Of a stretch of DNA of 64,000 nt, positions 33,941-43,191 are shown one piece after another (positions within the stretch are counted from its first letter, which is position 1; each line of letters begins with the position of its first letter). Made by a program: the position numbers and the translations under genes. Below the pieces are notes generated by a model. The model did no database searches and was not told where the DNA came from. It saw only the letters and a list, made by a program, of their open reading frames with translations. The stretch is from Larkinella rosea (lineage in GTDB: Bacteria; Bacteroidota; Bacteroidia; Cytophagales; Spirosomataceae): NCBI RefSeq assembly GCF_003858635.1, contig NZ_RQJO01000016.1:1-64000 (forward strand), in the 5' to 3' direction.

Positions 33941-35302
33941 TTAGCGGGGGAGCGAAACCCTAAAAGTTGTGCCGGATTCGTCCGAAGACTCGACCTGAAG
34001 CTGGCCCCGGTGCAGCCGGACGATCCGGTCCGTCAGGGGAAGCCCGATTCCGTAACCCGGCAATCCGCTGGCATTACGCCCCCGCTGAAAGGGGACAAAA
34101 ATGGCCGATAGCTGGTCGGCCGGAATAACGGAACCGGTATTATGAACCCGGATTTCCACCGATTTACCCAGTGTCGACAACGTAACCGTAACCGTGTGAT
34201 TGGTCGAAAATTTCCCGCCATTATCCAGCAAATTGAAAAAAGCCGTCCGCAGCAGCGGTTCACTGCCCGTCAGTTGCCAGTCGGTCGGCGCCATATTTCC
34301 GACATCGATGTGCAGGTGAACCGTATAATCGGGTTGCAGTCGCTGAACGTCCTGCTGAACCTTCTCCAGCAACGCATCGATCTGCACGGGCCCCATCGGT
34401 ACGGCAGACGAGTCCATGCTGGCACTGGCCAGCGCCAGTAACCCATTGGACATGCGGTTTAGTCCCCGAACGTCATCCAGAACCGAGCGGAGGGTTGCGC
34501 GAAGTTCATCGGGTTCATCGTCGGCCAGCAGCGACACTTCCAGTTGTCCGGTAATGGCGGTCAGCGGGGTGCGAAGTTCGTGCGAAGCATGCGACACAAA
34601 CGAGCGTTGCAGTTGAAAAGCCTCTTCCAGCCGATTCAGCATCCGGTTGAACCGCTGTGCCAGTTGGGTCAACTCGTCCGCATTTTCGCCTTCGGGCAGT
34701 CGCAGCGAAAGGTTCGACGCCGTAATCTCGTCGATCCGGTGATTGATCCGGCTGATGGGTTCCAGAATGCGGCCCATAAAATACCGGCCGGCCACCAGCA
34801 TAATACCCGTCATCAAGAACCAGCCCCCGCCCAGCAGCCGGGCTAAATTTTCCATCGTCCGCACGCCGTAGGTGTCGACCGCCGAAGCAAAAATGACGAA
34901 CGGGGCGGTTCCTTCCCGGAACAAAATTCCCACGACCTCCCGGTTTTTATTCCGCCATTGGGTCGTTTTTAATTCCCGAACCTGGCTCAGAATCTTCGGC
35001 GTCACGGTCAGGTAATCCGTGCCGCTTTCGTAAATCAACTGATTATTCGCGTTATAAATAATGATTTCTTCCTGCGGCAAAACCGTCAACTGGTTTTTAT
35101 CGATCAATTTATAAAGCGTCGGCCCCAGCTTTTCCCGGCCCACCAGCAGATGCCCCGCCGTGATCGCTTCGGCCCGCAGCCGGTTCAGAAATTCTTTTTT
35201 CCGGTACTGTTCCGCTACCAGGTACAAAAACAGGCAGAACAGGGCCAGCAAAACGGAAACGATGGCGGTCGATAAGAGGGTCAGGCGGTTTTGAAGGCTC
35301 AT
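33941..35302 (-). CDS. Sensor histidine kinase (EnvZ/CusS-like class)
   Basis: 453 residues, ATG at 35302, overlapping the response regulator stop by 4 bases (ATGA). Membrane helices are near residues 9-31 and 152-176, enclosing a ~120-residue periplasmic sensor. HAMP follows (RILEPISRINHRIDEI), then HisKA with FVSHASHELRTPLTAITGQ, and HATPase with an N box altered to NLLDNGGKFS and G boxes GIGLPLTDRIV. It forms a standard pair with the regulator upstream. The ligand is unknown. Confidence 0.93.
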   Translation of the reverse strand: MSLQNRLTLLSTAIVSVLLALFCLFLYLVAEQYRKKEFLNRLRAEAITAGHLLVGREKLGPTLYKLIDKNQLTVLPQEEIIIYNANNQLIYESGTDYLTVTPKILSQVRELKTTQWRNKNREVVGILFREGTAPFVIFASAVDTYGVRTMENLARLLGGGWFLMTGIMLVAGRYFMGRILEPISRINHRIDEITASNLSLRLPEGENADELTQLAQRFNRMLNRLEEAFQLQRSFVSHASHELRTPLTAITGQLEVSLLADDEPDELRATLRSVLDDVRGLNRMSNGLLALASASMDSSAVPMGPVQIDALLEKVQQDVQRLQPDYTVHLHIDVGNMAPTDWQLTGSEPLLRTAFFNLLDNGGKFSTNHTVTVTLSTLGKSVEIRVHNTGSVIPADQLSAIFVPFQRGRNASGLPGYGIGLPLTDRIVRLHRGQLQVESSDESGTTFRVSLPR

Positions 35303-35994
35303 TTTTCTTTCAGCACATACCCCATTCCGATCAGCGTATGGATCAGTTTGGTGGGATAATCTTTGTCGATTTTCGCACGTAAATAGCTAACGTACACATC
35401 AATTACGTTCGTCCCCGTGTCAAAGCCGATGTCCCAGACCTGCTCGGCAATGTCCACCCGCGACACCACCCGCCCGGCGTTCCGCATCAGGTACTCCAGC
35501 AGGGCATATTCGCGGGCGGTCAGGTCGATGGTCTGCCCCTGGCGCCGGGCCACACGTTCGTCCAGATCCAATTCGAGATCGGCCACGCGCAGCACCCGAT
35601 CCACGTCTTCCGTCGTACCGGCCCGACGCAGCAGGGCTTTCAGCCGGGCCAGCAATTCCAGAAAATCGAACGGTTTGGCCAGGTAATCGTCGGCGCCCGC
35701 TTCAAATCCCAGCAATTTATCGGCCGTGGTGTCCAGGGCTGTCAACATCAAAATCGGTACCCGGCGGTTTTGCTGACGAATGTGCTCGGCCAGATCCAGA
35801 CCACTGATGTCGGGCAGATTTACGTCCAGAATAATCAGGTCGTAGGCAGTTTTGGCAAAAAATGCTTTTCCCTCCTCCCCCGTTAACGCCACATCGACCG
35901 TGTAAGCCTGCGTCTGTAGCCCTTTTCGGATAAATGTTGCAACCTTGGGCTCGTCTTCAACCAATAGCAAATGCGCGTTGGAACCAGTAATCAT
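35299..35994 (-). CDS. OmpR/PhoB-family response regulator
   Basis: 231 residues, ATG at 35994. Receiver domain about 8-120: acidic pair in LLVEDEP, phospho-acceptor Asp in LIILDVNLPD, Thr in MLTALD, Lys in LAKPFDF. The C-terminal winged helix of OmpR type (LDLDERVARRQG...LTAREYALLEYLMRNAGRVV, then YVSYLRAKI) follows. It is the first gene of the pair and is translationally coupled to the kinase. Confidence 0.95.
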   Translation of the reverse strand: MITGSNAHLLLVEDEPKVATFIRKGLQTQAYTVDVALTGEEGKAFFAKTAYDLIILDVNLPDISGLDLAEHIRQQNRRVPILMLTALDTTADKLLGFEAGADDYLAKPFDFLELLARLKALLRRAGTTEDVDRVLRVADLELDLDERVARRQGQTIDLTAREYALLEYLMRNAGRVVSRVDIAEQVWDIGFDTGTNVIDVYVSYLRAKIDKDYPTKLIHTLIGMGYVLKEK

Positions 35995-36041
35995 AGGGGC
36001 AGCGTGAGCGTTCGCAAAAACAGATAAAAGGAAAGTAACTG

Positions 36042-36070
36042 CAAAATACGAACCTGCAGATTAATTCAAA
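36042..36070 (-). promoter_or_regulatory. Promoter of the two-component pair
   Basis: The minus strand reads TTTG (36070-36067), 17 bases, then GTATTTTG (36049-36042), close to the Bacteroidota consensus. It is 48 bases from the start at 35994. Confidence 0.45.
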
Positions 36071-36225
36071 GGCTCCACCGGAGCGGATACACCTCTCCAA
36101 AGTAGTGTATTTTACCGGTGGAAACAATCTGGCGTATGCAAAGAGTATGTTTCGTCAAAAACGCGTCTTTTCATAAAAGCCAGGTTAACTGGCATTCTCA
36201 AATCCGCTCAAAAACCGCTTGTCCT

Positions 36226-37152
36226 ATGAAAACTGTGATGGAAAATGAGTTGTCGAGAAGAGCGTTTCTGCTGTTGGGCTCCGGAGCAACGCTGTCTGCG
36301 GTTCTCCCCTTTCGGGCGGAAGCCGCCCCCCATGCTCCAAAAAATGGGCCCCTGACCTGTACGGATATTGCCAATCATTTTAAAAAGACGGATACCGCCG
36401 GGCGGGTAAACTGGGACAAAACAACGGACACGTTCAAGGCGGGAGATCCGGCCCGGCCCGTTCGCAAGGTAGCGGTAGCCTGGAAAGCCAGCCTTGATGC
36501 GGTTCAGAAAGCCATTTCAATAGGGGCGGATTTACTCATTTCCCACGAGTCGATTTGTGTTCAGGCGGATAACAGTTCGATGAAGCCCGAAATCGAGTTT
36601 GCCCTGCCAACGGAGATGCCTAAGTTCGAACTAATTCGGAAAGCGGGGCTCGTGGTCTATCGCTGCCACGACTTCTGGGACAGCTTTCCGGGATTGGGCA
36701 TGCGCGCGAGCTGGCAGAAAGCGCTGCATATCGGTACTAACATCATCGCGGATGCGTACCCTTTTTATGTAACCAAGGTAGCCCCTCTTACCATCGGCGA
36801 CCTCGCCCGACACATCCTGAAACAGATAAAACCGCTCCGGCAAAACGGCGTACTGGTTTCCGGCGACACGGAACGGGTGATTACCAGAATCGGAACGGGC
36901 ACCGGTGTCACGACCAACATTGTCAAACTTCGGGAGCTGGGTGCGGAGGTCGGTATCATCACGGAGGACTATTACAATCATGTGCGGATGGGAGTTCATG
37001 CCCAGGAACTCGATTTCCCGACGATTACCGTCAATCATGGCGTCACGGAGGAATGGGGTGCCCGGAATCTGGCGACTTACCTTCAACAGGAGTTTCCGGC
37101 GCTGGTCGTAACGCATCTTCCGCAATACTGCCCGTATCAGGTGATCGTATAA
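36226..37152 (+). CDS. Nif3-like protein with Tat signal
   Basis: 308 residues from the ATG at 36226 (MKTVMENELSRRAFLLL); the in-frame ATG at 36118 would bury the signal. The N-terminus has the twin-arginine motif SRRAFLLLGSG and a hydrophobic stretch. The body has Nif3 features: DLLISHESI (usual HHP changed to SHE), YRCHDFWD, and the C-terminal metal pair in NHGVTEEW (His...Glu four apart). Nif3-family proteins bind two metals and their function is poorly known. Here one of the usual His ligands is replaced and the protein is apparently exported folded. Confidence 0.8.
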   Translation: MKTVMENELSRRAFLLLGSGATLSAVLPFRAEAAPHAPKNGPLTCTDIANHFKKTDTAGRVNWDKTTDTFKAGDPARPVRKVAVAWKASLDAVQKAISIGADLLISHESICVQADNSSMKPEIEFALPTEMPKFELIRKAGLVVYRCHDFWDSFPGLGMRASWQKALHIGTNIIADAYPFYVTKVAPLTIGDLARHILKQIKPLRQNGVLVSGDTERVITRIGTGTGVTTNIVKLRELGAEVGIITEDYYNHVRMGVHAQELDFPTITVNHGVTEEWGARNLATYLQQEFPALVVTHLPQYCPYQVIV

Positions 37153-37166
37153 GCTGTTGAATAACG

Positions 37167-37193
37167 AAAAAAGCCCCTTTCGGGGCCTTTTTT
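37167..37193. terminator. Bidirectional terminator
   Basis: AAAAAAGCCCC ... GGGGCCTTTTTT hairpin with one bulge and A/T runs on both sides, between the convergent Nif3-like and msrA genes. Confidence 0.85.
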
Positions 37194-37203
37194 GAACTAT
37201 TTT

Positions 37204-37917
37204 TTATTCGTGACTTGACGTCACCTTGTCGCTGCTTTTAAGCTTGTCTTTGAACACCTTGCGGAATTTGTCCAGTTTCGGCGCAATCACAAACGAACAA
37301 TAGCCTTGTTCGGGGTTGTTGGCGAAGTAGCTCTGGTGATACGCTTCGGCTTCGTAGAACGTCGACGCCGGGCTGATTTCCGTTACGATCGGTTTGTCGT
37401 ACGCACCGGACGCATTCAGTTCTTTCTTCACGGTTTCGGCCAGTTGTTTCTGCGCGTCGTTGTGGTAAAAAATCACCGAGCGGTATTGCGTTCCGACGTC
37501 GGCACCCTGGCGGTTCAGCGAGGTCGGGTCGTGGCTCCGGAAAAAGGCTTGCAACAGCTCGGCATACGTAACTTTCTTCGGATCATAAGTAACTTCAACG
37601 CATTCCGCGTGGCCGGTATTTCCGGTACAGACTTCCTTGTACGTCGGATTGGTCTTGGTGCCACCTTCGTAGCCCGAAACGGCATCATAAACGCCGTCCA
37701 GTGATTCAAACATGGCTTCCGTACACCAGAAGCAGCCGGTACCGAAGGTTGCTTTTTCGGCTCCTGCGGGCGTTGTTGCGGGGTTGTTCGTATTCATAAC
37801 TTTGGATTTTCGATCGGATGATTGTTGTTTTGACTGACCGCATGACAACAGCGGAACCAGTGGCAGCAAAGCCATCAGCCAGGTTGTCAGGCGTTTTAAA
37901 TTCGATGATTTGAACAT
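37204..37917 (-). CDS. msrA: Peptide methionine-S-sulfoxide reductase, exported lipoprotein
   Basis: 237 residues, ATG at 37917. The signal ends in a plausible lipobox (VPLLSC, Cys26), followed by a Ser/Lys-rich linker. The MsrA domain starts with ATFGTGCFWCTEAMFE, with the catalytic Cys in GCFWC. It continues with GYEGGTKTNPTY, CTGNTGHAECVEV, FFRSHDPTSLNRQGADVGTQYRS and a resolving-Cys region QGYC. It repairs oxidised methionine, here probably on the periplasmic side of a membrane. Confidence 0.93.
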   Translation of the reverse strand: MFKSSNLKRLTTWLMALLPLVPLLSCGQSKQQSSDRKSKVMNTNNPATTPAGAEKATFGTGCFWCTEAMFESLDGVYDAVSGYEGGTKTNPTYKEVCTGNTGHAECVEVTYDPKKVTYAELLQAFFRSHDPTSLNRQGADVGTQYRSVIFYHNDAQKQLAETVKKELNASGAYDKPIVTEISPASTFYEAEAYHQSYFANNPEQGYCSFVIAPKLDKFRKVFKDKLKSSDKVTSSHE

Positions 37918-38034
37918 AGTACGAAGCAGAAAGTTTTACACAGGTATAACAAAAGCGAGTTCCCTACATACGAATGAACCAGTCCAGCGGTTTTTACTGA
38001 ACAGAATCCGGTTTAAGACGGTTCGTTATAGTAC

Positions 38035-38053
38035 CACGGACTGCCAGTCCGTG
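38035..38053. repeat. Palindrome CACGGACTG-C-CAGTCCGTG
   Basis: Perfect 9-bp arms around one base; the half CCAGTCCGTG recurs at about 38108-38117. The copies sit in the 37918-38150 gap between the divergent msrA and PPK2 genes. This may be a dispersed intergenic repeat or a regulator site. Confidence 0.5.
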
Positions 38054-38150
38054 AAAATCCAGGTACACTTACACCTGATCTTTCATCCTGAAACTGAACA
38101 CGAACTACCAGTCCGTGGGTACATAAAACCGTAAACTAACACAAAAGACC

Positions 38151-39059
38151 TTGAATAATACAAACGAGCCCCTGCATCTAAAAACCGAACGATTTCGTTT
38201 TGCCGGTTCTTCGGAAAACGGTTCCTTTTCCATTTCCGATTTCCCCACCAAAATCGACGATCTCTACGAAAACAAGGAGCACTACGAAACCCTGCTCGCC
38301 AGCCTGACCACCGAACTCAACGAGTTGCAGGAGAAAATGTACGCTCACAACCGCTACGGTTTGGTTACGATTTTTCAGGCCATGGATGCTGCCGGAAAAG
38401 ACAGCACCATTCAGCACGTCTTTTCGGGTGTCAATCCGCTCGGTTTGCGGGTTCATTCGTTCAAACGGCCCACCGACCAGGAGCTCGATCACGATTTTCT
38501 CTGGCGCAATCTCATCAAACTGCCCGAACGCGGCACCATCGGTATTTTCAACCGCTCCTATTACGAAGAGGTGTTGGTGGTGAAAGTGCATCCCGAAATC
38601 CTGACCAAAACCCAGCGTCTACCCGACGAACGCACCGCCGACCTTGACAAAGTCTGGAAACAACGCTACAAGGACATCGGCAATTTCGAAACATACCTGA
38701 ACCGCAACGGTTTTCCGGTGTTGAAGTTTTTCCTGAACGTCTCGAAAAAAGAACAGGCCGACCGGCTCATCGACCGCATCGAAGACCCGTCGAAAAACTG
38801 GAAATTCGACGATCAGGACGTCGTGGAACGCGGTTTCTGGAACCAGTACATGCAGGCCTACGAAGACGCCATCAACGCAACCGCCAGCAAAAAAGCGCCC
38901 TGGTACGTCATTCCGGCCGACGACAAGAAAAACATGCGGCTGATTGTGGCCAAAATTCTGGTCGAAGAACTGAAAACCCTGAAAATCGAGTACCCGAAGG
39001 TGAACAAACGGCAACAGAAAAGTTTGCAGGATTTACTTGAAGTAATCAAAAAAGAATAA
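38151..39059 (+). CDS. Polyphosphate kinase 2 family protein
   Basis: 302 residues; the start is TTG at 38151, as no ATG precedes the conserved domain. Walker A is FQAMDAAGKDSTIQ. The lid and Walker B region has GIFNRSYYEEVLVV. KFFLNVSKKEQADRLIDR and WYVIPADDKKNMRL follow. PPK2 enzymes phosphorylate nucleotides with polyphosphate. Length and the single domain fit the class that can act on AMP/ADP, but class assignment needs alignment. A hairpin follows the stop. Confidence 0.9.
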   Translation: MNNTNEPLHLKTERFRFAGSSENGSFSISDFPTKIDDLYENKEHYETLLASLTTELNELQEKMYAHNRYGLVTIFQAMDAAGKDSTIQHVFSGVNPLGLRVHSFKRPTDQELDHDFLWRNLIKLPERGTIGIFNRSYYEEVLVVKVHPEILTKTQRLPDERTADLDKVWKQRYKDIGNFETYLNRNGFPVLKFFLNVSKKEQADRLIDRIEDPSKNWKFDDQDVVERGFWNQYMQAYEDAINATASKKAPWYVIPADDKKNMRLIVAKILVEELKTLKIEYPKVNKRQQKSLQDLLEVIKKE

Positions 39060-39060
39060 T

Positions 39061-39090
39061 CGGGAGCGGTTTTCGTCAAAACCGCTCCCG
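39061..39090. terminator. Hairpin after the PPK2 gene
   Basis: Perfect 13-bp arms CGGGAGCGGTTTT / AAAACCGCTCCCG around CGTC, starting 2 bases after the stop. The stem itself contains two copies of the over-represented AAAACCG word. Confidence 0.75.
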
Positions 39091-39195
39091 CAGTGTGTCT
39101 TCGCGGGGTGTTTGTCGTCTAAGTTCTGAAAGAAGGACTTTCGGCCGAAACGGGCTGTCCGGTATCTGTGCAGCCTCTCCCACCGCGACGACGAA

Positions 39196-41268
39196 TTGAA
39201 ATCTACTTCTACGGTTTGGCTACTCACCGGTTTTTTGCTGATGAATCGGGTGGCCGCTGCGCAGGAATACCGCCGGCAGGAAACCAACCTCAGCGCATTC
39301 ATCCAGAATCTATTTCCGGTTCAGACCGAGGGCATTGATTACCAGGCGGTTTCCGAGAATCTGTACCAACTCTACGCCAATCCGCTCGACCTCAACACCG
39401 CCACCCGCGACGAACTTTCGGCCACCTACCTGCTGACCGAACGCCAGCTCAACAGCCTGTTTAACTACCGCACGACCTTCGGTCCTTTTCTGTCGATTTA
39501 TGAACTCCAGGCCGTCCCGGATTTCGACCTGCCAACCATCCGCCGACTGCTCCCGTTTGTAACCGTCGACGCCCAAAACCGCACCCTTTCGGTCCGCAAC
39601 CCAACCGATCATTACCTGATCCTGCGCGTCGAACGTGTGCTGGAACCGCAAAAAGGATTCACTCCGGGCGAACCCGACAAAAATGGCAATTCGCCCCGGC
39701 GCTACGACGGCAGCCGGCAGCAATGGTATGTCCGGTATCGCTACAGCCGCCCGCGCGCCTTCAGTTTCGGTCTGACGCTGGAACAGGACCCCGGCGAGCC
39801 GCTGCGCTGGAAACCGGGGAGTTATCAGTACGGGATCGACTACATTTCGTTTCACGCCCAGATCCAGAACCGGGGTCGCTGGCGGAACGTCCTGCTGGGT
39901 GATTACCAACTGCAAATTGGTCAGGGACTGGTGTTGGCGTCCGGTTTTTCGCTGGGCAAAGGAACCGAAACCGTCGCGGGCATTCGCCGACCGTCGCTGG
40001 GCGGACGTCCGTATTCTTCCCTGAGTGAATACGGTTTTCTGCGCGGATTGACCGCGACGTATGCCCTTAGCAAAAACTGGGACATTACCCTCCTGGCCGC
40101 CCGCAACCGACGCGATGGAAATGTAGTAATCGATACTGAAAATCAGGAAGATAAAATCAGTTCATTGCAAACCAGCGGCCTCCACCGAACCACTGCCGAA
40201 CTCGCCGACCGCGCCAGTTTGCGGGAACAGAATCTGGGCCTGCATGTGCTCTACCATACCGACCAGCGGCTGCAACTGGGCGCGACGGTTTTGCATACGG
40301 TTTTCGACAAAACCCTGCAAAAACGTGATTTGCCCTACAATCGGTACGAATTTACGGGAAAACAAAATACCGTTCTGGGTCTGCACGGCAGTTATATCTA
40401 TCAGAATATCAACCTTTTCGGGGAAGCGGCCCGTTCGTCCAGTGGCGGAATCGGCGCCGTTGGGGGTGCCGTTGCCAGCCTGACCAAACGCCTGGATGCG
40501 GCTTTTCTGGGGCGGTATTACGCCCGGAATTTCCACAGTTTTTACGCCAACGCTTTCGGCGAAAACACGCGCAACAGCAACGAGCGCGGCATTTATACCG
40601 GTTTACGCTACGTGATTTACCGCAAACTGACACTGGGCACTTTTGTTGATTATTACCGGTTTCCGTGGTGGAAATACCTGGTCGATAACCCGTCGCAGGG
40701 GTACGATTACCTGCTGCAAGCCACCTGGTCGCCCACCAAAAAATGGTCGGTTTACGGGATTTACCACGAAGAACACAAGGAAAAAAACCTGCCGACGGCG
40801 CTCAGCAAAACCAAACAAACCGTTAAAACCGTTCGGAAAAACTACGCGCTCAACGCCGAATACAACCCTTCGCGCGTGTGGTCGTTCCGGACCCGGATTC
40901 AGTGGGGCGGTTTTCGATACACCGGTTTTTCGCCCTCCAGAGGAATAGCGATTGTGCAGGACGCCACGGCGGATTTCGGGCGATTGTCCCTCAGCGGGCG
41001 GCTGGCGTGGTTCAGTACCGCGGATTACGACAGCCGACAGTACGTTTACGAGCGGGATGTGTTATCGACGTTTTCGATTCCGGCCTACGCCAACCGGGGC
41101 ATCCGCAATTACCTGCTGGTTCAGTATACCTTAAACAAGCACCTGGACGTCTGGTTGCGCTGGAGCCGCACCGATTTCCGGAAACAGGAAACCGTCGGTT
41201 CCGATCTGGACGAAATCACCAAACCGCACAAGAGCGAGGTGAAAGTGCAGGTGCGGTGGCGGTTTTGA
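39196..41268 (+). CDS. Exported helix-hairpin-helix / beta-barrel protein
   Basis: 690 residues; the start is TTG at 39196, directly before a good signal peptide (KSTSTVWLLTGFLLMNRVAAAQ). The N-terminal part carries a ComEA-like helix-hairpin-helix region (NPLDLNTATRDELSATYLL...FNYRTTFGPFLSIYELQ), usually a DNA-binding motif. The remaining ~550 residues are beta-strands ending in KVQVRWRF, typical of an outer-membrane barrel. The combination suggests a surface protein that could bind DNA, or a barrel with a repurposed HhH domain. It precedes uvsE (convergent, 9-base gap). Confidence 0.8.
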   Translation: MKSTSTVWLLTGFLLMNRVAAAQEYRRQETNLSAFIQNLFPVQTEGIDYQAVSENLYQLYANPLDLNTATRDELSATYLLTERQLNSLFNYRTTFGPFLSIYELQAVPDFDLPTIRRLLPFVTVDAQNRTLSVRNPTDHYLILRVERVLEPQKGFTPGEPDKNGNSPRRYDGSRQQWYVRYRYSRPRAFSFGLTLEQDPGEPLRWKPGSYQYGIDYISFHAQIQNRGRWRNVLLGDYQLQIGQGLVLASGFSLGKGTETVAGIRRPSLGGRPYSSLSEYGFLRGLTATYALSKNWDITLLAARNRRDGNVVIDTENQEDKISSLQTSGLHRTTAELADRASLREQNLGLHVLYHTDQRLQLGATVLHTVFDKTLQKRDLPYNRYEFTGKQNTVLGLHGSYIYQNINLFGEAARSSSGGIGAVGGAVASLTKRLDAAFLGRYYARNFHSFYANAFGENTRNSNERGIYTGLRYVIYRKLTLGTFVDYYRFPWWKYLVDNPSQGYDYLLQATWSPTKKWSVYGIYHEEHKEKNLPTALSKTKQTVKTVRKNYALNAEYNPSRVWSFRTRIQWGGFRYTGFSPSRGIAIVQDATADFGRLSLSGRLAWFSTADYDSRQYVYERDVLSTFSIPAYANRGIRNYLLVQYTLNKHLDVWLRWSRTDFRKQETVGSDLDEITKPHKSEVKVQVRWRF

Positions 41269-41277
41269 CTTCCGCTT

Positions 41278-42216
41278 TCACTCCGCCTGCTGCTTCATCA
41301 GCTTCTGAACGGCGGGCGGCAGGTCCGGGTCTTCACCCCGCAACCGCAGGACCGCGAGTTCCTTCATTTTCGATTCGAAGACGATATCCACTTCTTTCCC
41401 GTAGGTATTGACGGACGAATAGAGCCAGTCGGCGTGGGCTTCCCGGCGGGCGCGGGGGTCCTCCCAATGCTGGCGCGAATCCGAATAATGAAAAACCGGT
41501 CGGACATCCCAGGTGGCGTAGGCCGTCAGGAACGCTTCTTCTTCGGTCTGGTAACCGGGGTTCAGCGAATGGTGGAAATAATCAAAAACAATCGGGATGC
41601 CGACGGCTTCGTATACCGTCAGCAGGTCGGACACGGTATAAAGGCTGGGCCGATCATCGTTTTCCACCGTCAGCCGGGCGCGCAGGTTGGCCGAAAGCAG
41701 GCTAAAATTGCGCGCAAACCGCGCCAGCGTGGCGGTTTTATCGCCGTAAGTTCCGCCTACGTGAATGTTGATTTTGTTCCAGTGGGAAGGGGTAAGCCCC
41801 ATCAGGTCGAACAATTCCGACTGGTATTCCAGGTCCTTCAGCGTATTGGTCAACACATTGCCCTGACCAGCCAATTGGTTGAACGGCCCCGGATGCGTGG
41901 TCAGGCGAATGGGCCGACGGCCAATTTCTTCCAGCGTAGCCCGAATTTCGGCAAAATCCGGCAGCTCGGCAATGCGGTATTCTGACGCCCACGGAAACAG
42001 GTCGGACGAAATGCGGAACAGCTTAAAACCGTGCTCAATGTTCCAATCAACGATCACGAGTAAGTCCTGCACGTTTTTCAGCGCCAGTTCGGAGGCATAC
42101 GCCAGGCCTTTTTCGGCAAAGGTCTTTTTGATCATACCCCGGTTGGTGGTGATCTTGCGGGCCTGAAGGCTCAGATTAATACAGGCATAGCCCCAGTTGA
42201 AGGATGTCGGCGTCAT
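41278..42216 (-). CDS. uvsE: UV DNA damage endonuclease UvsE
   Basis: 312 residues, ATG at 42216. TIM-barrel UVDE family: start FNWGYACINLSL, NIEHGFKLFRISSDLFPWAS, THPGPFNQL, NKINIHVGGTYGDK, ENDDRPSLYTVSDLL, FDYFHHSLNPG and HYSDSRQHW with the metal-binding His/Glu/Asp set. The enzyme nicks DNA 5' to UV photoproducts and other lesions as an alternative to nucleotide excision. Length is typical. It lies downstream of the DUF4249/TonB genes, separated by a palindrome, so it is probably transcribed independently or by readthrough. Confidence 0.93.
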   Translation of the reverse strand: MTPTSFNWGYACINLSLQARKITTNRGMIKKTFAEKGLAYASELALKNVQDLLVIVDWNIEHGFKLFRISSDLFPWASEYRIAELPDFAEIRATLEEIGRRPIRLTTHPGPFNQLAGQGNVLTNTLKDLEYQSELFDLMGLTPSHWNKINIHVGGTYGDKTATLARFARNFSLLSANLRARLTVENDDRPSLYTVSDLLTVYEAVGIPIVFDYFHHSLNPGYQTEEEAFLTAYATWDVRPVFHYSDSRQHWEDPRARREAHADWLYSSVNTYGKEVDIVFESKMKELAVLRLRGEDPDLPPAVQKLMKQQAE

Positions 42217-42238
42217 GTTGCCTTAACCACAAACCGGT

Positions 42239-42266
42239 GCCTGCGGTTTTTGCAAAAACCGCAGGC
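42239..42266 (-). terminator. 28-bp palindrome at the DUF4249 stop
   Basis: A perfect spacerless palindrome centred at 42252/42253 with CGGTTTTTGCAAAAACCG at its core. It starts at the first base beyond the DUF4249 reading frame, sharing one base of its stop. It again contains the AAAACCG word in both halves. Confidence 0.65.
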
Positions 42267-43186
42267 TAATCCTCCTTCGCCCGGATATTCGCTTTTTCCA
42301 CTTTAACGGTTTTGCTGCTCACCGCCGAAACGCCGAAGAAACCGACGGCTTTCGGGCCTTTGGCGTCCCGGTTGATGACGTTGGTCGGAACGTTGGCAGG
42401 TGGGGACGCGAACAAACCGCCGTTGTTGATCTGGGTGCTCAGCTGCAGGAAAAAGTAGAATGCCTCCGGTGTGATGGACAATACTTCTACTTTGACCGAA
42501 TCGTTCATGTTATAGAGACTGTCGGGGTTGATCGATGTCCGGATGGGCTGGATAAACAGCAAACCATCGGTGTTGGCCGAACCGTTGAACGAACCGTCGT
42601 AGGAAACGACGATGTTCTGGGTGCCATCGAGCCGTTTGCCGTTCTGGTACGACCGAATCCAGTAATAATCCGTCTGTTTCGGCAGATCCGTCGCGTAAAA
42701 CTCCGCCCGAAAACCGGTCCGGCTCTCAAACGGATTGGGTTTTTCTTCCCGAAAAACCAGCGAATCGATGGCCGGAACCGGGTTCATTTGAGAAATCGAA
42801 ATGTATTCCTGTCCTTCGTAACGAATGCCCAGCAGGTATTTCTTCCCGATTTTCCCGAAAACTTCACCGTTTTTGGGCGTCCAGACATAGTTGCCATTCT
42901 TCTTTACGTCGATAAATTCGCGAATGACGCTGTCTTCATCAGCCACAATAACCGTCGCCCCCAAAGCCGGTGGCGGTTGAGACGCGTCGAAATAACCGGT
43001 GGTTTTCGTCAGTTTGATGGTTTGCGGACCGGGCTGATCGGTGATCCAGCCATCGACGGCGAGTTGTGTCGGGCCGGTTTGCAGATCGATGTCGATCGGA
43101 TCTTCGCAGGACGTCAGACCCAGCACGAGCAGGCCCAGCAGGATGAGGTGAATGACCGAAAAACCGAATATATGATTGTTTTTCAT
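42266..43186 (-). CDS. DUF4249 lipoprotein
   Basis: 306 residues, ATG at 43186. Lipoprotein signal ending LGLTSC (Cys about 27). Family features: CEDPIDIDLQTGPTQLAVDGWITDQPGPQTIKL and PVPAIDSLVFREEKPNPFES. DUF4249 proteins occur next to TonB receptors in Bacteroidota and are thought to be surface-exposed partners, somewhat like SusD but unrelated in sequence. The gene starts 5 bases after the receptor stop. The substrate is unknown. Confidence 0.9.
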   Translation of the reverse strand: MKNNHIFGFSVIHLILLGLLVLGLTSCEDPIDIDLQTGPTQLAVDGWITDQPGPQTIKLTKTTGYFDASQPPPALGATVIVADEDSVIREFIDVKKNGNYVWTPKNGEVFGKIGKKYLLGIRYEGQEYISISQMNPVPAIDSLVFREEKPNPFESRTGFRAEFYATDLPKQTDYYWIRSYQNGKRLDGTQNIVVSYDGSFNGSANTDGLLFIQPIRTSINPDSLYNMNDSVKVEVLSITPEAFYFFLQLSTQINNGGLFASPPANVPTNVINRDAKGPKAVGFFGVSAVSSKTVKVEKANIRAKED

Positions 43187-43191
43187 GGCGC

